A stretch of 47,287 nucleotides of DNA from Candidatus Epulonipiscioides gigas (GCA_001983555.1 LJHE01000084.1:1-47287); one strand, 5' to 3'. Counted from the stretch's first letter, positions 17,539-25,445 are shown. The notes: generated by a model not told the origin, from the sequence alone. Numbers and translations are program-made.

Positions 17539-17763
17539 TTAATCTTCAACTGTAATAAAATTTACAACATTATCATCTGTAACTACTTCATACATCATAG
17601 GATAATAAGTTCTTTCAATCCGTAGACTACCACTATCATTAATACTTATCAGAGCACAAGGATGTCGGTCATTATCTACGACTATTAATGTATTATTATC
17701 TTTTATAATCCTATAATCTAAGTCAAAATTAATAGTCCATTTTCCTAATTTTGTTTGTCTCAT
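17539..17763 (-). CDS. Tandem 74-residue protein of unknown function, copy A
   Basis: The paralog of the gene immediately downstream, starting MRQTKLGKWTINFDLDYR. The two lie 16 bases apart and clearly arose by tandem duplication. Conserved aromatic and glycine positions (GKW, INF, DYR, YY-M-YE) suggest a small folded beta domain, possibly cytoplasmic since no export signal is seen. Its start codon lies four bases after the stop of the LRR open frame at 17768, so it is probably translated from that gene's transcript. It might be an immunity- or chaperone-type partner of the surface proteins. That is speculation. Confidence 0.68.
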   Translation of the reverse strand: MRQTKLGKWTINFDLDYRIIKDNNTLIVVDNDRHPCALISINDSGSLRIERTYYPMMYEVVTDDNVVNFITVED

Positions 17764-17767
17764 TTTC

Positions 17768-19164
17768 TTAGAGCCTTTCTGTCATATTCACCACACCACC
17801 TATAGAGATGGTAGAATTCTTGCTAGTTTTAGTTAAACTTGTGCATCCATCAAAAGCATTATCACCAATCTCGATAACACCTTCTGGTATTTTTATCTCC
17901 TGTAAAGTTGTGCATCCGTAAAAAGAATAAGAACCAATAGTTTTAATACTATTTGGTATGGTTATCTCTTTTAAACTTGTGCATCCGCTAAAAGCATAAG
18001 AACCAATAGAGCTAACACTATCTGGTATTTTGATTTCTTCTAAACTTATGCATCCGCTAAAAGCCCAAGAACCAATAGAGCTAACACTATCTGGTATGGT
18101 TATCTTTTGTAAACTTGTGCATCTGCTAAAAGCATTATTATTAATAGAGCTAACACCCTCTGGTATGTTTATTTCTTTTACACTATTACATTCATAAAAC
18201 GCCTGAGGACCAATAGCTCTAACTTGTACTTCATTAATTTCACTTGGAATATTTGCACTAGTTATTGATGTTTTTGCCTCTTTAATAGTTCCTGTTTCAT
18301 AATCAAATAAAATTTTTTCACCTTCAATACCTTCAACTGTTATCCATTCGCTAAACATCTTTGCTACTTCTCTATTTGTTGTAGTAGATTGCTCAGCTAA
18401 TAAATCTTCAAATGGCTGTGTTGTTTGTAGAGCTGTTTCTTTATATTTTTCTTGTATTTGTTGCTCTATTTTTTTTACTTCTGCCATAATATCTTCAAAT
18501 GTTAAATCTGTTTTATTTGTAGGTTGCTCAGCTAATAAATCTTCAGATAGCTGTATTGATTGTGTAGCTGTCTCTTTATCTTCTGGTTGATCTATTTTTT
18601 CAATTTCTATAAATGTTAAATCTGTTTTATTTGTAGGTTGCTCAGATAATAAATCTTCAGATGGCTGTATTGGTTGTGTAGCTGTCTCTTTATCTTCTGG
18701 TTGATCTATTTTTTCAATTTCTACAAATGTTAAATCTATCTTATATGTAGATTGTTCAGCTGATAAATCTTCAGATGGCTGTATTGGTTGAGCTATTTCA
18801 TTAGTATAGTTGTATTTTTGTAAATCCATCTGAATTACCAATTTGTATCTATTGAGCTCCTTTTTTACTATTGACTTGTATTTCTTGTATTCCTCCTGTA
18901 CTATGACTTTGTATTTCTGAATCTGTTTGTGTATCATCAAGTTATACTTTTTGAGCTGTTTATGTACCTTAATTTTGTACTTATGAAACTGCTCCATTAA
19001 GAGCATCTTAAATTCATTGAATTGTTCATTTAGCTTAATTGTGTGTTGTTGCATCATAATTTTGTATATCGCTCCTTTATCATCATTTGATTGTATATTA
19101 TTTTTTCATCTATAAAGTATTTTGTCGTAATATCATTAGAGCTCTAATTAAATTTCTTTTTCAT
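17768..19164 (-). pseudogene. 5'-damaged BspA-like leucine-rich-repeat surface protein gene
   Basis: An open frame of 429 residues runs from 19057 to 17768, but the family start is still visible at 19164: ATG plus MKKKFN, then a TAG. Past the TAG, the DNA still aligns to the signal-peptide region of the gene at 23850 with small indels that break the frame. The 429-residue frame therefore lacks a signal peptide. Its first about 85 residues are basic (repeated K-Q-x-x-K-Y), about 85-210 hold acidic TDLTF-EIEKI-QPED repeats, and about 230-415 hold the WITVEG module with some six LRRs of the SSIGSxAFSGC type. If translated, the product would stay in the cytoplasm. A promoter and a terminator-like boundary remain. 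Confidence 0.7.
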
Positions 19165-19206
19165 ATGTAAATATCTCCTCCTTAAATAATTATTTTTTCT
19201 ACAAAT

Positions 19207-19235
19207 AGTATACCGCCCTATCCTTAAAAAATCAA
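19207..19235 (-). promoter_or_regulatory. LRR-family promoter copy 1
   Basis: On the minus strand TTGATT (19235-19230) and TATACT (19212-19207) are 17 bases apart, and the spacer contains AAGGATAGGGCGG. The same arrangement, with a G-rich spacer box, recurs before the genes at 21190 and 23850, followed by a shared leader (AGAAAAATTAATTATT-AAGGAG). Confidence 0.65.
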
Positions 19236-19278
19236 GTTTTTTTAACTATAATTTTAGTTAATAGGGAGCAAATAAATA

Positions 19279-19322
19279 TAGAGACATTGCTCATATTTGG
19301 TGAAATATAAGTTCTGTCTCTA
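19279..19322 (-). terminator. Terminator hairpin of the 614-residue LRR gene (copy 1 of a repeated element)
   Basis: The stem TAGAGACA / TGTCTCTA, with inner ATATTT/AAATAT pairing, lies 24 bases past the stop of the minus-strand LRR gene. A nearly identical hairpin is found at 21389-21432 past the next LRR gene, so gene plus terminator were duplicated as a unit. Confidence 0.7.
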
Positions 19323-19345
19323 TTATATGTTCGTTCTATTATACT

Positions 19346-21190
19346 TTATTTATAATACTCAGATGTTATAACAGTAACTTGCTCTGGAATGTTCACATCT
19401 AAAACATTCCATTCTTCTGTAGTTCCACTATAATATATAGTTTCTAAATTATTACAGTGGTAAAAAGCATCCTCACCAATAAAGCTAACACTATCTGGTA
19501 TGTTTATTTCTTTTAAACTGTAGCACCAGCTAAAAGCATCATCACCAATAGAGCTAACACTATCTGGTATTTTTATTTCTTTTAAACTAGAACACTTGCT
19601 AAAAGCAGCTTTCCCAATAGAGCTAACACTATTTGGTATATTTATTTCTGTTAAACTTTTGCAGTAGCTAAAAGTATAATCACCAATATAGCTAACATTC
19701 TCTGGTATTTTTATTTCTATTAAACTAGAACATTGGCTAAAAGCCCCTTCACCAATAGAACTAACACTATCTGGTATTTTTATTTCTGTTAAACTTTCGC
19801 ATTGGCTAAAAGCATATTCACCAATAGAGTTAACACTATCTGGTATTTTTATTTCTGTTAAATTGTTACACCAATCAAAAGCATAATTACCAATAGAGCT
19901 AACACTATCTGGTATTTCTATTTCTGTTAAACTAAAACAATGACTAAAAGCACTATCACCAATAAAGTTAACACTATCTGGTATTTTTATTTCTGCTAAA
20001 TTGTTACACCAGTCAAAAGCATAATTACCAATAGAGCTAACACTATCTGGTATGTTTATTTCTTTTAAACTGTAGCACCAGCTAAAAGCATCATCACCAA
20101 TAGAGCTAACACCATCTGGTATTTTTATTTTTGTTAAACTTTCGCAATGGCTAAAAGCAACTTCTTCAATAGAAGTAACACTCTCTGGTATGTTTATTTT
20201 TGTTAAACTTTCGCAATGACTAAAAGCAGCTTCTCCAATAGAGCTAACACTCTCTGGTATGTTTATTTCTGTTACATTTTCGCAATAGCTAAAAGCTTCT
20301 TCACCAATAGAAGTAACACTATCTGGTATTTTTATTTCTGTTAAACTAGAACATTGGTTAAAAGCCCCTTCACCAATAGAACTAACATTCTCTGGTATAG
20401 TTATTTCTGTTACACTTTCGCAATGGCTAAAAGCCCAATCACCAATAAAACTAACTTGAACTCCATCAATTTCACTTGGGATATTTGCACTAGTTATTGA
20501 GTCTTGTGCATCTGTAATAGTTCCTGTTTCATCATCAAATTCAATCTTTCCATTTATAATTCCATCTACTTCTATCCAATCTATTTCTTCTGGACCAGCA
20601 CTATTATATATAATTTTAATGTATCTTAAATTATCATCTACCATACTGTCGTCCCATTGTTGTTCAGTTCCACTATAATATATAGCTTCTAAATTATCAC
20701 ACCCGTAAAAAACATCTTTTCCAATAGAGCTAACACTCTCTGGTATGTTTATTTCTTTTAAACTAGAACACTTGCTAAAAGCCTGATAACCAATAGAGAT
20801 AACACTATCTGGTATTTTTATTTCTATTAAGCTGTTGCAATCAGTAAAAGCCATATCACCAATAGAGATAACACTCTCTGGTATGGTTATTTCTATTAAA
20901 CTAGAACACCCGATAAAAGCTCCATTACCAATAGAGCTAACTTGCACTCCATTAATTTCACTTGGGATATTTGCATTAGTTATTGAGCGTTCAACATCTG
21001 TAATAGTTCCTGTTTTAAAATCAAACAGAATTTTTCCCCCTACAATTCCTTCAACTATTATCCATTCCACAGCTCTTTTTGAATTTTCTGTAATAATATT
21101 ATTTTTTTGTCTGCTCTCAGCCTGTAGAGGTATAGATATTTGTTGTAATAACATTGAAGCTAGAATTAAAATACTAAAATTTTTTTTCAT
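19346..21190 (-). CDS. Secreted BspA-like LRR protein with two modules
   Basis: A 614-residue protein with a signal peptide (MKKNFSILILASMLLQQISIPLQA). Two modules follow. Each begins with a WI-VEGI-GKI-FD-TGTI-D cap and an ANIPSEI-GVQV linker and ends in AIYYSG or TIYYSGT. Module 1 (about 40-185) has four 23-residue repeats. Module 2 (about 205-600) has fifteen, of the form SIGxxAFxxCxSLxEIxIPDSV. This is the BspA/TpLRR (LRR_5) type, known from surface proteins of host-associated bacteria that bind host or bacterial ligands. No LPxTG, SLH or membrane anchor is seen, so attachment is unclear. Neighbouring repeats differ by few bases, favouring recombination. CAAGGAG precedes the ATG. Confidence 0.87.
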   Translation of the reverse strand: MKKNFSILILASMLLQQISIPLQAESRQKNNIITENSKRAVEWIIVEGIVGGKILFDFKTGTITDVERSITNANIPSEINGVQVSSIGNGAFIGCSSLIEITIPESVISIGDMAFTDCNSLIEIKIPDSVISIGYQAFSKCSSLKEINIPESVSSIGKDVFYGCDNLEAIYYSGTEQQWDDSMVDDNLRYIKIIYNSAGPEEIDWIEVDGIINGKIEFDDETGTITDAQDSITSANIPSEIDGVQVSFIGDWAFSHCESVTEITIPENVSSIGEGAFNQCSSLTEIKIPDSVTSIGEEAFSYCENVTEINIPESVSSIGEAAFSHCESLTKINIPESVTSIEEVAFSHCESLTKIKIPDGVSSIGDDAFSWCYSLKEINIPDSVSSIGNYAFDWCNNLAEIKIPDSVNFIGDSAFSHCFSLTEIEIPDSVSSIGNYAFDWCNNLTEIKIPDSVNSIGEYAFSQCESLTEIKIPDSVSSIGEGAFSQCSSLIEIKIPENVSYIGDYTFSYCKSLTEINIPNSVSSIGKAAFSKCSSLKEIKIPDSVSSIGDDAFSWCYSLKEINIPDSVSFIGEDAFYHCNNLETIYYSGTTEEWNVLDVNIPEQVTVITSEYYK

Positions 21191-21227
21191 ATATCAATAT
21201 CTCCTTGAATCATTAATTTTTCTAAAT

Positions 21228-21256
21228 ATAGTACACCATCCTACCCTTAAAGTCAA
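21228..21256 (-). promoter_or_regulatory. LRR-family promoter copy 2
   Basis: On the minus strand TTGACT (21256-21251) and TACTAT (21233-21228) are 17 bases apart, and the spacer contains AAGGGTAGGATGG. It precedes the 614-residue LRR gene by about 40 bases. Confidence 0.65.
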
Positions 21257-21388
21257 ATTTTTTAAATAAACTTTGTTCTAATTTGTAGATATATTCTCAT
21301 AATATCTACACTTTTAAGCTCAGATGTTGCCAAAAAACTATGAATAGATTTAAATATAATAACCTATATAATAATGAATAAATAAGTA

Positions 21389-21432
21389 TAGAGACATTGC
21401 TCATATTTGGTAAAATATAAGTTCTATCTCTA
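21389..21432 (-). terminator. Terminator hairpin copy 2, beyond the 416-residue LRR gene
   Basis: TAGAGACA pairs with TATCTCTA (one mismatch), with the same inner sequence as the hairpin at 19279-19322. It lies 157 bases past the current LRR stop but only 14 bases past the stop of the SLH remnant. The original gene therefore probably ended with the SLH domain. Confidence 0.65.
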
Positions 21433-21445
21433 TTATACGTTAGTT

Positions 21446-21574
21446 CTATTTATACTTTATTATAAATCTGTTGATAATTTCATCTCGTGTTGCAAAACCT
21501 TTTGGAGCTAATGTAGTTTCAGTTTTTCCTGTAATTATATCGTTTGCTAATATAAAAAGTATATTTACTCTAAA
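21446..21574 (-). pseudogene. Stranded S-layer-homology (SLH) domain fragment
   Basis: An open frame of 42 codons without start codon encodes ANDIITGKTETTLAPKGFATRDE and a short tail. This matches the second half of an SLH repeat, whose hallmarks are I-x-G, a TFxP-like strand and the ITRAE/ATRxE motif. SLH domains anchor proteins to pyruvylated wall polymers. It begins 14 bases after the stop of the 416-residue LRR gene, on the same strand but in a different frame, and ends just before the terminator. I infer that the LRR gene once encoded a C-terminal SLH anchor, since lost by frameshift and deletion. Confidence 0.7.
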
Positions 21575-21588
21575 CTATCATTTTTACA

Positions 21589-22839
21589 TTATTTTTTAAA
21601 AATAATGCTAACGTTAACTCGTTCTGGAATATCCGTCTCTAAAGCATTCCATCCTTCTGTAGTTCCACTATAATATATAGTTTCTAAATTATTACACCCA
21701 TCAAATGTATCATAACCAATGGAGCTAACACTATCTGGTATAGTTATCTCTATTAAACTTTCACACCAGCTAAAAGCCTTATCACCAATAGATATAATAC
21801 TATTTGGTATAGTTATTTCTTTTAAACTTCTGCATCCGTAAAAAGCCTCATTACCAATAAAACTAACACTATCTGGTATGTTTATTTCTTTTAAATTTTT
21901 ACATCCATGAAAAGCCCAATCATCAATAGAGCTAACACTATCTGGTATTTTTATTTTTGTTAAACTTTCGCAGTAGAAAAAAGTCCAAGCCCCAATAGAG
22001 TTAACACTATCTGGTATAGTTATTTCTATTAAACTTCTGCATTCTTCAAAAGCTCTATCACCAATAGATCTAACACTATTTGGTATGTTTATTTCTTTTA
22101 AACTGTAGCACCATCTAAAAGCACTATCACCAATAGAGTTAATACTATCTGGTATTATTATCTCTGTTAAACTGTCGCATTCATAAAAAGCCTCATAACC
22201 AATAAAACTAACACTATCTGGTATTTTTATTTCTTTTAAATTTATACATCCTTTAAAAGTCCCATCACTAATGAAGTTAACACCATCTGGTATTTTTATT
22301 TTTGTTACACTTTCGCAATCCCAAAAAGCAAACTTACCAATAAAACTAACAGTCTCGGGTAGGGTTATTTCTGTTAAACTGAAGCAATGGCTAAAAGCAA
22401 TATCCCCAATAGAGCTAACTTGCACTCCATTAATTTCACTTGGGATATTTGCAATAGTTATTGAGTCTTGTGTATCTTCAATAGTTCCTGTTTCAAAATC
22501 AAACAGAATTTGTCCCCCCACAATTCCTTCAACTGTTATCCATTCCACAGCTCTTTTTGAATTTTTTATAATATTTCTTGCTATCATACTTTTAGTTTCT
22601 GCTTGCATATCAATTATATTTATTTTCTCAATATCAATTATTGATGACACTTTTTCGACATTTTTAAATATACTCGCTTCTTCATATGTAGATTTTCTAG
22701 CCAATGATTGATACTTTTTCATTTTATTTTCATTGTGTATTTTATAATCTTGTTTTTGCATACTATCAACCTGTAATGCTATAGACACTTGTTGTAATAA
22801 CATTGAAGCTATAATTAAAATACTAAAATTTTTTTTCAT
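21589..22839 (-). CDS. Secreted BspA-like LRR protein, single module, SLH anchor lost
   Basis: A 416-residue protein with a signal peptide nearly identical to its neighbour's (MKKNFSILIIASMLLQQVSIALQ). A variable linker (about 30-95, KIHNENKMKKYQSL) leads to a WITVEGIVGGQILFDFETGTIED cap and eleven 23-residue LRRs (about 135-395), ending TIYYSGTTEGW. It is co-directional with the other LRR genes. Downstream lies a frame-shifted SLH fragment, so the present protein probably lost its wall anchor. Upstream, the family promoter is missing: conserved leader sequence stops at about 22871 and is replaced by IS-like sequence. Expression of this gene is therefore doubtful. Confidence 0.82.
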   Translation of the reverse strand: MKKNFSILIIASMLLQQVSIALQVDSMQKQDYKIHNENKMKKYQSLARKSTYEEASIFKNVEKVSSIIDIEKINIIDMQAETKSMIARNIIKNSKRAVEWITVEGIVGGQILFDFETGTIEDTQDSITIANIPSEINGVQVSSIGDIAFSHCFSLTEITLPETVSFIGKFAFWDCESVTKIKIPDGVNFISDGTFKGCINLKEIKIPDSVSFIGYEAFYECDSLTEIIIPDSINSIGDSAFRWCYSLKEINIPNSVRSIGDRAFEECRSLIEITIPDSVNSIGAWTFFYCESLTKIKIPDSVSSIDDWAFHGCKNLKEINIPDSVSFIGNEAFYGCRSLKEITIPNSIISIGDKAFSWCESLIEITIPDSVSSIGYDTFDGCNNLETIYYSGTTEGWNALETDIPERVNVSIIFKK

Positions 22840-22878
22840 ATATCAATATCTCCTTGAATAATTAATTTTTCTAAATTA

Positions 22879-22962
22879 GGTTGTTGAATAAATAAAAACT
22901 TACACAAAAAAGACAGTCTCATTTGAACCCTTACGTCATCTACAGATGCCATGAAGGGTAGG
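22879..22962. mobile_element. Possible insertion-sequence end remnant
   Basis: Between the promoterless LRR gene and the decayed LRR gene lies sequence with no counterpart at the other LRR loci. Read on the minus strand it contains GAGACTGTC followed by a T-run and GTGTAAG, reminiscent of IS256-family terminal repeats. No transposase frame and no second end are present. It replaces both the LRR part of the upstream gene and the promoter of the downstream gene. The family assignment is weak. Confidence 0.3.
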
Positions 22963-23850
22963 TATATTTTTAAGATTATTTTCTAGTGTTACTATAGGTT
23001 CTATTTCTGATTTTACATCTGTTGTTTTTTTAGTTTCTGTAATAACATTTTCAACTTTTAAATCTGTTTTATTTGTAGATTGTTCAGCTGGCTTTTGATG
23101 CTCTGGTTGTGGAGCTGTTACTGTATCTTCATCCTGCATTTGTTGCTCTATTTTTTCAAGTTCTGATAATATATTCTCAAACATTCAATCTATATTATAT
23201 GTAGATTTTTCTTCGGATGACTTTTGATGCTCTGGTTGTATTTCTGGAGCTATTTCTTTATCTTTATCTTTAAGTTGTGAAGCTGTTTCATCAGCATCGA
23301 AGAGCATTTTTGGAAATCCTTCTGAATTATCAATTTGTACCTCTTTAGCTCCTTGAGAACTATTGGCTTGTATTTCTTGTATTCCTTCTGTACTATGGGT
23401 TTGTATTTTTGTATTTGCTTCTGTATCATAGAGTTGCTCTTTTGGAGCTGTTTCTGTATTATTGGTTTGTATTTTTTGAATTGTTTCTGAATTATTGGAT
23501 TCAATTTGTTGAATTGCTTCTGTATTATCAAGTTGCTCTTTTGGAGCTGTTTCTGAATTATCGGTTTGTATTTTTTGAGTTGTTTCTGAATTGTTGGTTT
23601 CAATTTGTTGAATTGTTTCTGTATTATCAGTTTCAGTTTGTGAAAGTGCTCCTTGAATTTGCTGAGGTGTTCCTTGAGCTTCGTGGTAATATGTATTTTC
23701 ATCATAATTTTGTACAGTTGCTCCTTTGTTATCATTTTGTGTTATATTTATAGGTTCATTATTTTTTTGTTTAGCATTAACTTGTATAGGCACAGATATT
23801 TGTTGTAATAGCATTGAAGCTATAATGAAATTATTAAATTTCTTTTTCAT
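22936..23850 (-). pseudogene. Decayed LRR-family gene: signal peptide and repeats kept, LRR domain lost
   Basis: The frame 23850-23185 encodes 221 residues with a signal peptide (MKKKFNNFIIASMLLQQISVPIQV) and about nine 11-15-residue repeats such as NNSETIQKIQT. It stops at a TGA after STYNID. The same frame continues at once from 23184 to 22936 (82 codons, MFENILSELEKIEQQ). The paralog at 17768 reads STYKIDLTF here, so TGA replaces a Leu codon and one gene was split by a nonsense change. The 3' part, where LRRs should be, ends in unrelated IS-like sequence. The upstream half might still be secreted as a short acidic protein. The repeats are also open in a second frame (23735-23250). Confidence 0.72.
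23250..23735 (-). repeat. Short tandem DNA repeats open in two frames
   Basis: About a dozen imperfect units of roughly 33-45 bases. In the signal-peptide frame they encode acidic/polar Thr-Glu-Asn-Gln repeats (ETIQKIQT). In the next frame they encode basic KQLKKYKPIIQ-like repeats for 161 codons without a stop. The related gene at 17768-19057 uses the basic frame for the same repeats. Confidence 0.75.
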
Positions 23851-23888
23851 ATGTCACTATCTCCTTAAATAATTAATTTTTCTACAAT

Positions 23889-23916
23889 AGTATACTCTCC
23901 TACCCCTAAAAGTCAA
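23889..23916 (-). promoter_or_regulatory. LRR-family promoter copy 3
   Basis: On the minus strand TTGACT (23916-23911) and TATACT (23894-23889) are 16 bases apart, with TAGGGGTAGGA in the spacer. It drives the decayed gene starting at 23850 and is the best-preserved copy of the family promoter. Confidence 0.68.
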
Positions 23917-23991
23917 GTTTTTCTGACAATAATTTCAGTGGTAATTAAAGGTAAAAAAATATTAATTTTTCTGTAATATTAGGACTAGCTT

Positions 23992-24064
23992 ACCCCTAAG
24001 GGGTTTATGTATAAAAAAAGTTTAAAATTTAACTTTGACTTTTTGTTAGAGTTTAGGGTATAAT
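23992..24064 (+). promoter_or_regulatory. Promoter of scfB with an upstream GC palindrome
   Basis: TTGACT (24035-24040) and TATAAT (24059-24064) are 18 bases apart, 29 bases before the scfB ATG. Upstream, ACCCC-TAA-GGGGT (23992-24004) is a short GC-rich palindrome standing out in AT-rich DNA. Ten bases of it (CTTACCCCTA) recur upstream of dnaA at 42118-42127. The short leader leaves no room for a SCIFF peptide gene. Confidence 0.7.
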
Positions 24065-24092
24065 GTAATTAGCTCGAAGAAAGGAGCTTTAT

Positions 24093-25445
24093 ATGATACA
24101 CAAATTTAGATTTGATGAACTAAATATTGCAATGGATGTTAACAGCGGAGCAATTCATATATTGGATGAAATAGCCTATAATATAATTGAAGAAGTTACG
24201 CAGTTAACCGAAGAAGAAATAATTGAAAAATACAAGCATATTTATAGACAAGATGAGATTAAAGAAGCTATAGAGGAAATAAATCAACTTATTAAAGAAG
24301 ATGCTTTATATACCGAAGATACATATGCCAATTTAATACCAACATTTTTAAATAGAAAACCTGTTGTTAAGGCGCTGTGTTTGCATGTAGCTCATGATTG
24401 TAATTTATGTTGTAAGTATTGCTTTGCGGGTAAAGGAGAATATCATGGACCAAGAGGTCTTATGAGCTTAGACATAGGCAAGCAAGCCATTGAATTTCTA
24501 ATTAAAAATTCTGGTCATCGCAAAAATTTAGAAGTGGACTTTTTTGGTGGAGAACCTCTTATGAACTTTAAGATGGTTAAAGAACTAGTTGAATATGCTC
24601 GAATGCGTGAGAAAGAAACAGGTAAAATTTTCAGATTTACGCTCACCACAAATGGTATATTACTAAATGATAAAATAATAGATTTTTTGAATGAAAATAT
24701 GGATAATGTAGTATTAAGTCTTGATGGAAGACAAGAAATCAATGATAAAATGCGCCCAACAAATAATCAAAAAGGGAGCTATGATATTATTTTACCAAAA
24801 TTTAGACAGCTTGTTGAAAAAAGGAATGGCAAAAAATATTATATACGAGGCACTTTTACTCGTGAAAATCTAGATTTTTCTAAAGATGTGTTGCATATGA
24901 CTGATTTAGGATTTAATGAAGTTTCTGTTGAACCAGTAGTTGCTCCTAGTGATAAAGATTACGCTTTGCAAGAAGCTGATGTACCAAAATTATGCCGAGA
25001 ATATGAGATTTTGGCAAAAGAGATGTTAAGACGATATAAAAAAGATTGTGAAGTTTTTAATTTCTTTCATTTTAACATTGATTTGTCAGGTGGTCCATGT
25101 ATTTATAAGCGTATTTCGGGATGTGGTTCTGGGACAGAATATCTTGCAGTAACACCTGAAGGAGATTTATATCCGTGTCATCAATTTGTGGGCATAGAAG
25201 AATTTTTGATGGGTAATGTATATGAAGGAGTGACAAATTCAGCTCGTTGTAAGGAATTTGGTGATTGCAATGTATATAAGAAAGAAGAATGTAATACATG
25301 TTTTGCAAAATTTTTCTGCAGTGGAGGTTGTGCAGCAAATTCATATAATTTCAATGGGAATATTTTAGGAACATATAAAATTGGTTGTGATTTACAAAAG
25401 AGTCGTGTAGAAAATGCTATTGGTTTAATTGCAAGTAAACTATAA
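24093..25445 (+). CDS. scfB: Radical SAM SCIFF-peptide maturase (thioether-forming)
   Basis: A 450-residue radical SAM/SPASM enzyme. In characterised members it links Cys to a Thr alpha-carbon in the 'six cysteines in forty-five residues' peptide. An N-terminal recognition domain (1 to about 85, with MDVNSGAIHILDEIAYNII) precedes the radical SAM core with the cluster motif C103-x3-C107-x2-C110. The SPASM region (about 335-445) has the Cys-rich CGSGTEYLAVTPEGDLYPCH and CNTCFAKFFCSGGCA segments that hold auxiliary Fe-S clusters. GAAAGGAG precedes the ATG. It is followed by secD and secF, the usual order in Clostridia. The scfA peptide normally just upstream is absent here. Confidence 0.9.
   Translation: MIHKFRFDELNIAMDVNSGAIHILDEIAYNIIEEVTQLTEEEIIEKYKHIYRQDEIKEAIEEINQLIKEDALYTEDTYANLIPTFLNRKPVVKALCLHVAHDCNLCCKYCFAGKGEYHGPRGLMSLDIGKQAIEFLIKNSGHRKNLEVDFFGGEPLMNFKMVKELVEYARMREKETGKIFRFTLTTNGILLNDKIIDFLNENMDNVVLSLDGRQEINDKMRPTNNQKGSYDIILPKFRQLVEKRNGKKYYIRGTFTRENLDFSKDVLHMTDLGFNEVSVEPVVAPSDKDYALQEADVPKLCREYEILAKEMLRRYKKDCEVFNFFHFNIDLSGGPCIYKRISGCGSGTEYLAVTPEGDLYPCHQFVGIEEFLMGNVYEGVTNSARCKEFGDCNVYKKEECNTCFAKFFCSGGCAANSYNFNGNILGTYKIGCDLQKSRVENAIGLIASKL

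Larger units (their letters stand above)
21191..21588. other. Intergenic region between two LRR genes: promoter, hairpins, SLH fragment
   Basis: Read on the minus strand from 21588, it holds an S-layer-homology remnant (21574-21446), the terminator hairpin of the upstream LRR gene (21432-21389), an AT-rich stretch, a perfect 9-bp inverted repeat TGTAGATAT/ATATCTACA (21284-21310), and the promoter of the 614-residue LRR gene (21256-21228). The 9-bp repeat sits about 28 bases upstream of that promoter's -35 and may be an operator. Confidence 0.7.

Noticed and set aside
20835-21269. Plus-strand open frames antisense to the LRR genes (also 22271-22711)
   Set aside because: They arise from the repetitive LRR codons read backwards. 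No ribosome site is present.
23409-23753. 114-codon plus-strand frame rich in Leu/Phe/Tyr opposite the decayed repeat gene
   Set aside because: Repeats without stops are open on several frames. This one lacks start signals and would be an implausible hydrophobic repeat.
17768-23916. CRISPR array in the repetitive minus-strand region
   Set aside because: Repeats are contiguous 69-base coding units of LRR proteins, without unique spacers and without cas genes.
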